NCBI GenBank assembly: GCA_004794655.1
Contig: SMMW01000085.1
Coordinates: 1,798,001 to 1,862,000, forward strand
Length of the DNA: 64,000 nucleotides
Direction of reading: 5' to 3'
Origin: Marisa cornuarietis
Lineage: Eukaryota > Mollusca > Gastropoda > Architaenioglossa > Ampullariidae
In this document: positions 37,001 to 46,000 of the stretch, piece after piece
Layout: every line of letters starts with the position of its first letter
Position numbering within the stretch: position 1 is the first letter of the stretch
Position numbers and translations under genes: made by a program
Notes under the pieces: generated by a model
What the model saw: only the letters and a program-made list of their open reading frames with translations
Database searches by the model: none
Told to the model about the DNA's origin: nothing

Positions 37001-40000
37001 ACTCTCTCTCATACACAGATTTAAGTCAAACTTTTAACAGGACGTTATGGTCATGGTTATAAAACTTCTCATTATCCTGTCAATTAACAACATTGGCAAA
37101 GTCATTCTCCGACCAAATGGAAGTGGCTGGTAATCAAAAAACGAGGAATTGCTCTGGATTGTACTATACTTTATCATCATCTGGATTGTGCTATACGTTA
37201 TCATCATCTGACATTCACACAGATGCTCAAACTCCTTTGTCTTTTGTCTGTGACTCATCTGCACACATTCACCCTATCAAGCACATCCTTAATCCTCAGG
37301 CTGAGATCCCCATACTAAACAACCCAAGGGTTAGCACTGATTCAATAAAAACTGTAGGAAGTGCCTATAGATCTATCTTATTTATGAAATAAGTGATCAA
37401 ATCTTCTGGGGAGAACAGATTTTTGGCTGACATTTCTTGGTTCCTGTTTTGGATCACTTTGATATTAGAACTGAATAAATACCATATGTTCCTCATCAGT
37501 GACTGACTAAAATATGTCATGCACCATGCTGGAATCACACATGTAAAATGTACAGTGCAGGTTACCATCAAGTGCTTTTCACATGTAAGTGTATATGTAC
37601 ATACATGTACTCTCAAACCAGAATAATCAGATTACATCAACATTGTATTACTGTTTGGTGGCCTCCTTGTTTGGAACGTTGCTGACAAATCAGAATGGGA
37701 ATGGCATAACGAGCATTACATAGTTTTGTGTGATGTGTTCTGCAACAGTCCGAAGCATTCCTACCGGATACTAGTGTTCTTTTAACTTCCCACGTGAACT
37801 AGTCTGGATACCTATGCCTTTAAAGCAGCCTTTTAGTCAATGTTTTGTGAATAGGTCCTAAATCAGTACATAAGAATAGAGTGCATGTACTATTACCTGC
37901 ACAATTTTTTCAAACGTATTATGTACAGTCTCATTGCAGATTTAGCTTTTATCTACATGAGTAAATGCTATGAAAAGTATAACCTAGATTTTGCAGTTAC
38001 TTCTTAATTATTGGCATTTGTAGTGTTTTACCATTTGTTTTTCTGCATCCACATTTTATAGCTCATAACTGATTAGCCTCAACATTGTTTTCATTCTGAT
38101 GATAAGGACTTTTAGCCTTAATATGGTCTTACATTTTCTAGATATATATAGTTATTAGCCCTATTACTGTCTACTTTTGTTTGCCTCATTAATGACTGAC
38201 TCCAGTACTGCCTACATTTTGTAGCTATTGAATGAGTAGCTAGTGCAGATTACAACCTGTAGCAAAAGATTGATGGCTGCGATCTAGTTGTTATGATTAG
38301 CTCACACTTTTCTACTTGGTGTTTCCACTCATTGATCAACCCTAGCATTCTCCACATTTTGAATCTCTGTTGAAATATAATGTTCTCCTCTAGCTTGAAA
38401 GAATACGTCCTTTTGTAATCAAATTCTGATGGTGAGATTTGGGTTTCCTGAATAATTTTAGTATGTTTAACAACAAAATTGTGGGTTGTAGTGTCCTGTC
38501 TAGATACCACATAGAACAGCACTTGGGGTACTTTACCCTTCTTTGACATTGACACTAGACAAAGCTGAGCAGTTAGCTCCAATGTCAGGGCTTCATGGTA
38601 ACTGAGTTATCAACTATTTTAAAACCATTAGAAGCATAATGAATAAATGTTCAGCAAAGAGGATTGTTGTTGAAATGTAACCATTTTGAATTTACTGAAA
38701 AGTATTTAGGTCACAAAACCATATTTAATCTCCTTCCAAGGCATGAAGTTTTTACTGCCAATATTTTTATTTGCTTAAGGGATCTTCACCAAGGAACTCG
38801 TTGTTAGGTGCATTTTTAACTTGAGCAGGAAATCGGCTTAATTAGCAGTTTACAGCAAAGTAGAGGCCCAGGTTTTGTTGCATGGCACAGACCTGGTTCA
38901 TTAACATTTGCAGGATAAAGATAAATGTTGCAGGATTAGGCAGTTATTAGCTTTCTAAGCTATACAGCTGGGTATAAAGCATGGATGGGTACAGCAGTTA
39001 AATAGATGTACAGTTTAACTTTGTATATCAGATGAGACTGTGCCAAAAATATTTAATTACTGTGTCTGAATATTCAGCATCATTCATAGATTATCAGTCT
39101 GATATTTAATGGTAGCTGTGATTCTAGCAGATGTAAGTACTTAAAGGCTAACCTAAGTCAAACAGGAAAATAAGCCCTAAAGTTACTGGCAGGTTCTTTA
39201 GAGCTGTAATTATAGTTTGTTACAGAGATGTGAATAAAAAGTTAATTCTTTTGTGAGAAACACTGATGGATTGACCTAACTTCTGATGTCACTAAAGGAT
39301 ACAGTCAATGCAAGAACTTTGTCCATATGCTACTGAAGCATTGGCCTATCAGTCCACTTTTGTGGCTGTGCAGAAAATGGGGTCCTTACCTCTATCTGAA
39401 ACCCAGACAAAAACAATGATATCAGTTTATACCTTGGAAACAAAACAGTTTTGTGCAGATTTAGTATATTGTATCCTATAGTGAAATAAAATCTCTAAAA
39501 ATAATTTTGCATTTTGGTTAACCTTTGATATCCACTCCACAGCAACCATCAAAGACAGCGAGGAGTAGATTTTACAAACAGCTAAGATATTTTGCAGATG
39601 CTGATGATGTTTAGTGATGTGTGGAAGCTGTATACTTACTGATGCCACTCAGTGCATCAGACACTGCTTTTTGATGATGGTGTACAGCCGTCAGTTTACC
39701 TGCTGACTTCTCATTGTTGCAATTTAAAGTATTTTTTGGCAAAATCATTTCTTGATTTATATTTACAGCATTTAGAATTTTTCTTATCTCTTGTACACAT
39801 TTATTGTTGATGAAATATTTGTTGAGTGATTCCTAATAAACTTTTACCCATTATCTATCTCCTGTGTGTTTTGCTTTGGGTTTTTTTCTCCCCATGCAGG
39901 TGTTGGTTCTGCTGTCTTGGTCATAATGAAGGCAGAGCTACAATAAATTGACAATATGTTCCAGAATGTTCATTCTTAAATTGTTAAATTTGTCTGTGTT

Positions 40001-43000
40001 GTGTCTATATGTTAAGTATAGCAATAAAACTTATACACAGAAAAACATCTACTTTTTTGCTTACACATAAGAACTCTATTTTGTGGAGTATTAAAATCTT
40101 TGAAAGAATCACAATTTACTTTAATTTGCAGTTTTAATGTAGATAAAGATCTGAAGTGAGATCGCTTACTCTACATGTCTATGTTATAACAGACATGCAC
40201 TCATGTCCATAATCACCGATACACCTTAAAACAAACTCGAATGTGTATATGGGAGCACACAAAGAAATAGACATTTAGGTGCACAGCTACCCAACATCAA
40301 GGTTTAGTGAGTAATTAAATTCTCACCACATTAAATTTAAATATAGAAGAATGCATTCCATTTAAAACAGCAATCATCAACAGTTTCACTGATCAGTGCA
40401 AGTGCATATTTCGTGTTTTCTATGATATGATTATGAGGTAATTTCAAAACCACTTCACTGTTCTTTTGTCATTTATGAGACTACCACTTGTCAGATTTTT
40501 TTTTTTTTTGTGGGTTGGGACACACAAGTGATGGAATGGTCTCTTTGATGTTTCAAGCAGTCTTTTACTAGTATAAAACAGTCTTTTGCTTGTTTTGTGC
40601 ATGGTCTTGAAATAGTAATAGAACATTCTGTTATTTCAGAGAAAATTTTTTAAGAACTATTAACAGAATTTGTACCTGTAATAAACCAGCCTACTGCAAG
40701 AATCAAAATCAGAGGCGGCCTTTGGGGGTGGCAACTGCATGGCCACACACCTGAGGGGGACCCCGCAATAGGAGATTTTGTGGAATGATATATATAGCCC
40801 ATGGTTATGGATCTCAGCCCCACATATGACACTCGTCCAGGGTCTCACGGTGTCCCTCATACTGCTAAGGTCATCTCTGCTCAAAATAGTCTGTGATGGG
40901 CCACACAATTTACTAGCAATAGAAACTTCAGAGACAGAAGAGTGTGATATGCATTTATGGCAGCATTTTGCATGAGTGAACATTCCTTTACAAAATGTAT
41001 GATTGAACTGTGGTAGCACTGTGAGACAGCAAACAGTTGTGTATTTTCCGCCTTTGGTAGGGAACTTAAAATACTCTGTGATCAGTAATGTAAGCTTACA
41101 TCATCTGAAGAATTAGCTCTGTAATTTAAAGTAGACTGGAGGTAGTTCTGAAATCTGAAGTTATTTCATTAAGTGGCTTGAAGCGAGTCCCTTAATTTAC
41201 ATACTCCAGTGCTTTGCAGTATAAAATAGCCAAAAGGTGAATTTAACAGGATTCAAAAATAGTCTATAACTAGTCTTGCAACAGATGGACTTTATCGCCA
41301 CATGCTATCCAAATGCCTATAATGATTACTTGATGGTGTAAACAGTTAAAAAATGTGTTTACATTACTACATCAGAGTTCACAGCTTTTCATAGAAATGC
41401 TAGAGGGAAAAAAAGTACTTAAAAGGTCACGTCAACAAAACTGGGTTTTTTTATTTACCCATATTAAAATCTGTAAAAATTTTCTCTCTAATCTGTGTAT
41501 ACCTTGAGTTTTACTTGAGTTTTGCAATTTATGCAAGAGGAGATAAAAGGCTAGCCTCTTTGAGTCAGACTGACTTGTCCTCATAAAACATGGGTGTGTT
41601 TCTAGAGAGTGACATGAGTGTTCTTTTGTACTGCAGATAGTTGATAATTTTTTTTAGCAAAGCATGTGCTTGGAGTGACAGTGAGCATGTTATGTTCTGT
41701 CCAGCCTCCCACAGCCCTAAAACACGTCGGAAGAAGCTGAACGCTCGCATGAAAAGTTTTTCTCTGGACACCCCAGACCCTCCTAAACAACTTCTGAGCA
41801 TCGATGAGACAACAAAGAAGAAAAGCAGCTCCTTCACTAACACCTGTTTTGGTGCAACAGGCATGTAATGAAACTACTTCCAGCAGCTACCATGGCCTCA
41901 TTGTGTTTGTCCAAATGTATCACTTTGTACAAATGCTAATTAGTATAAGTTTTGTATGATGTGTTTTTAGGTGTTTTGTGTTGTAGTGCTTTAGACGTGT
42001 GAAAAATTATTTGTAATGTTATTTGCATGACACTGTAGTTTAGTGGTAATGTTATACTGGCTGAGTAGCTGTGTAACAAGACATTCACAAACCCTTATTT
42101 ATATCATGTGTGTGGTTAACAACTGTGTAATCCTGATGTATGACTGTGTGCAGCTATACTCCTGTGATTGGGTGAGAGACAGGGACAGACGGTGAAAACA
42201 ACAAGCCACATATATGAATTTCCTTTGTTACAAATTTTCATAAGCCATACAATAGCCGAAAGCATACGCTATGCATAAATCACACTTTGGTTGGAATGAA
42301 CAACACTGTAACATGAGTCACAATAACTGTCTGCATAAGCAGCATTGCAACATATAGGCATTTAGTCCTAAAAGCATGACCCAGGCTTTTACTGATAAAG
42401 CTGTGTACATTAGGTATATAGTCCTACAAGCATGACCTAGGCTGTAATTGATAAAGAAGCTGTGTACATTATTCTGTTCAGCATGTTCTGCACCGTAGTT
42501 TATAATCACACAATAACTGACAAAATAGACAAAAGCAGACTGTAGGAAGTGTACAGTAGCAAACTAATATAAAGAAATAGCTTTTCTCACATAAAGAGTA
42601 GATTACAAGTCATATGGATTACTTTTTAAAAATGCTGATTTATTGTATGCACCAGTTCTACATTTTTCAGTCCTTATTTGGCCAAATAAACCTGCATGGC
42701 AGTAATCAAGAATGTCTTTAGATTGTTAGTTGCCAGTATGTGGTCAGCTTCTTGTTGTTATAACTAGCTTGGAAATATTTTGTGTACTGAGTGTATGGGG
42801 CACACAAATTAGCATCAAGGGTTGAGAAAGATGAATAGCTTGGTTAAGGGCAATACTATAATTTTCCCTATGTGCTTGAAGGGGCAACAAAAATAGCCTT
42901 AGATACCAGATGAGGGTGCTAACTGCTCTCCCGTGATTTGTGGTTGGTAGCTTCCTGAGTACTGAGACATGATCACAACGCATGCAAAAAGATCACCATG

Positions 43001-46000
43001 CCATTTATTACAATGATACACACATCATGCTAAACTATCCAGTACATGGTCTCCTTGGGCAGATAACCAGATTACAGTGTAGTAGACAACTACCTATTAT
43101 AGTGGCTGAAAGCTAGATGACAGATCAATAGCAGATTGACAATAGACAAAATCCAACAGTATATTATATAACACTTATGAAATACAGTGTGTAAATGTAG
43201 ATAATAATTACACGTTCAAAAAAATGATGTACAGTTGTAGTAAGCAGCGTGCAGCATTCTAGAGATGCCTCATACTTAAAGGAAAAAAGTATAATTTTAA
43301 AAAATGATCTGTAGATGAAAATACCCATGTCACATATTACAGAAGTGATGTGTACAATGTGAGAACAATTGTCACAGTAATGTGCAGATGTAATATAGGT
43401 GTCCTAAAGCTGATTGTGTGTTTGCATGATCTCATTCACATAGCTGTTGCTCAATTTGATGTTTGTCATGAAAGCCAGGCATTTCAGTGGGATAAAAGTT
43501 GTTCCTGATAGGTAATGTTTTCCATTCTTCTGTAAAAGGTGAGTCTAAGAAAAATTAGATTTGAAACTGAAATAGGTGGTATATTGGTTTTAAATTATTA
43601 GCCTTTTGCCTGTCAGTTTTTGTTCTATATTAAGTTAGTCCACAATGTGTTTTGCTTTAAAAGTGAAAAACCCATGCACACATATATGTGGTGTGTATGT
43701 AAACATGCATGTGCAAACACACACACACACACACCTTCATACAAGCATAACTGCTAGACAGGCAGCAGTTGAATAGTTTGTTGTTGTTGCTGCTGCTGTT
43801 GTTGTTGGCTGCTGCTGCTACTAGTTTTATTGCTGTTATGTTTATTGTTGTCCAATAGATTTTATAGATCAAGTAACCCTTTGACATACAGAATGCAACA
43901 TCCATAATACAGTTTTGGAGGTTTTTGCGAGCATATGCGCAAGATGATTGGAAGCTAACTTACTGCACATATAATAAAAACAGTTCCTCTAATTTAATCT
44001 CTAGCTTGTTAATAATTAGTTGTATATTAGAGTTTAACATGTTCATAATTAATGTCATGAATTGTCTTATGTTTAACCAAGTGAGTGTTAATAAAATCAT
44101 AGGTTCAACCAGTCCTTCTGAGCCCATAAATGCCTCACAAACAACGTCAGCAACAACAACAAAGAAGAAATTAGGATGGAGTCACAGATCAAGTTCCTTA
44201 GAAATAGAAGACAGGAAGATTAGGAGCTATAGTTTGTCACCAAGTGGATCACCTGTTAGTATTTTTATGTCTTTCTTCAAATTATATCTAATTATTTTTC
44301 ATTTTGTTTTGTGCAATACACAATGATGTTAATTACAGAAAAATATATTTTATTAGCAACAAATATGCAACAGCAAAGAACAAATGTCTTTGGCTGGCCT
44401 CAGTGCTGAATATGCATTTTATGAGTGAAATTAATGGGCACAAGCAAATTAAAGTGAGTAGTATGAGCAGAAATTAATGAGAGAAACAAGAATAATTCAT
44501 GCACATGTCAAGTAACAGTGGATACTGCATGGTATTTCCCTGTCTAATGGCTTAAAGTAGCATCAGTGTGTTTAGATAATGTTTTCTTGTCTACGTTCAT
44601 GCGTGTGCATATGCGTGCATGTTTGTGTGTGCACATGCAAATTCATATATGTGCATGTGCAGAAATCAAAGAAAAAGGACCTGGATACTTTCATTGTACT
44701 CTATCACTTCCGTGGCAAGGAAAAAGATGACATGGATCTCAGGTAAACAAAGTATAAAGGACTGAGGTAGCATGGAGTAGTTTGTTAGCTGTAGAATGAA
44801 TATTAGTGTGTATGTATGTGAGTGTGCTTGTGAGAAATAACAGGGGCAGTGCAATAGATTGACGTCGCTCTTGTGCCATGTGTAAGTTTGGGTCCAACTA
44901 AAGCCATAACCAATCAGACAAGACAATTGTAGATAAAAAGGCAGTCAACTCTAGATTAAAGATGAGAGCATGGGATGGAGCATGTTTTGATCAGTCAGTT
45001 ACCTTGAAGGACAGTCTTTGACAAGATGTGTCAGGTCACATGGTCAGACTAAACCAGCCTACATCACTTGACTGTTGCAAGTAGGGCTGCTCCTCTCTGT
45101 ATCGGCAAGCAGAATCCACGTGTCACATCCTTAAAACAGGATCCATGCTACAAGGGACTTGTACATATTGTACTTTGTAGATATGTGATGTTATAATTTT
45201 GCCAGACCCTGTCTCGGCTGTTGCTATTGCAATCTTGGTGTGAAGAATATCTGTCATGGAGCTACTGTCTATGGAGAGGATAGCTCCCAAGTAATTAAAA
45301 CTGTTTACCTCTTCCAGCCGTACTTCGTTCAAGTAGGCCAGGGTTTTGCCGTTGCTAGTGTCCATGACTTTAATCTTGTAAGTCCTGATATCCATTCTAT
45401 ATGCGTTCGACCTGTGTGTCCTGGTGTTAAGGTCTCGCAGTTCTTGGTGCCTGCTATCAGATAGAGTCATCTGCAAAGCATAGGTTGCAAAACGACCTGA
45501 TGGAAATGGAAGTGTGATGGTCGTGGAGGGTTTCACGCATGATATTCTCCAGGATGATGTTGAACAGCACCAGTGATGTGGGAAGAAGGTAGGCACCCTT
45601 GACATACACATACTGCCATGGGAAAAAGAGCTCCTGTTTAGTTTTGATAGCTGTTCGTCAAAGGAAGCGTTAGTGCCAGCTGTAAGTTATGTAGTTGGTC
45701 ATGGATGTGTCTCTGGCATCGAATGCCACAAAAGCTCTGAAACTGCCGCTTTAAAATTGTGTTGGGTCTCAAACCAGTGCTGTGCCACGGTACTCTTGGA
45801 GGATATGTCATAGATTTCGACCAGCCTGATTGAAGTCAAGTCTCTGCCGCGAGTGTGGTCAGCTATCACCAGGTAAAGAACTTACTATAGTGACTGCTCC
45901 AGCACAACTTGCCAAGAGCTGTGCAGCCCACCCATAAGACAGAGTGTTGAGTAACTATTACCCTACCAGTTTCCCTTCTGCTCTGGAAGCAGGACTCAGT

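Noticed and set aside
37093..37392. 99-codon Ser-rich plus-strand frame in a stac intron
   Set aside because: It contains a 27-bp duplication, and no acceptor/donor pair fits the phase-1 requirement of the neighbouring exons.
43925..44326. 133-codon frame taken as a single exon
   Set aside because: Only 44103-44254 has matching splice sites and phase. The flanking parts are intron read-through.
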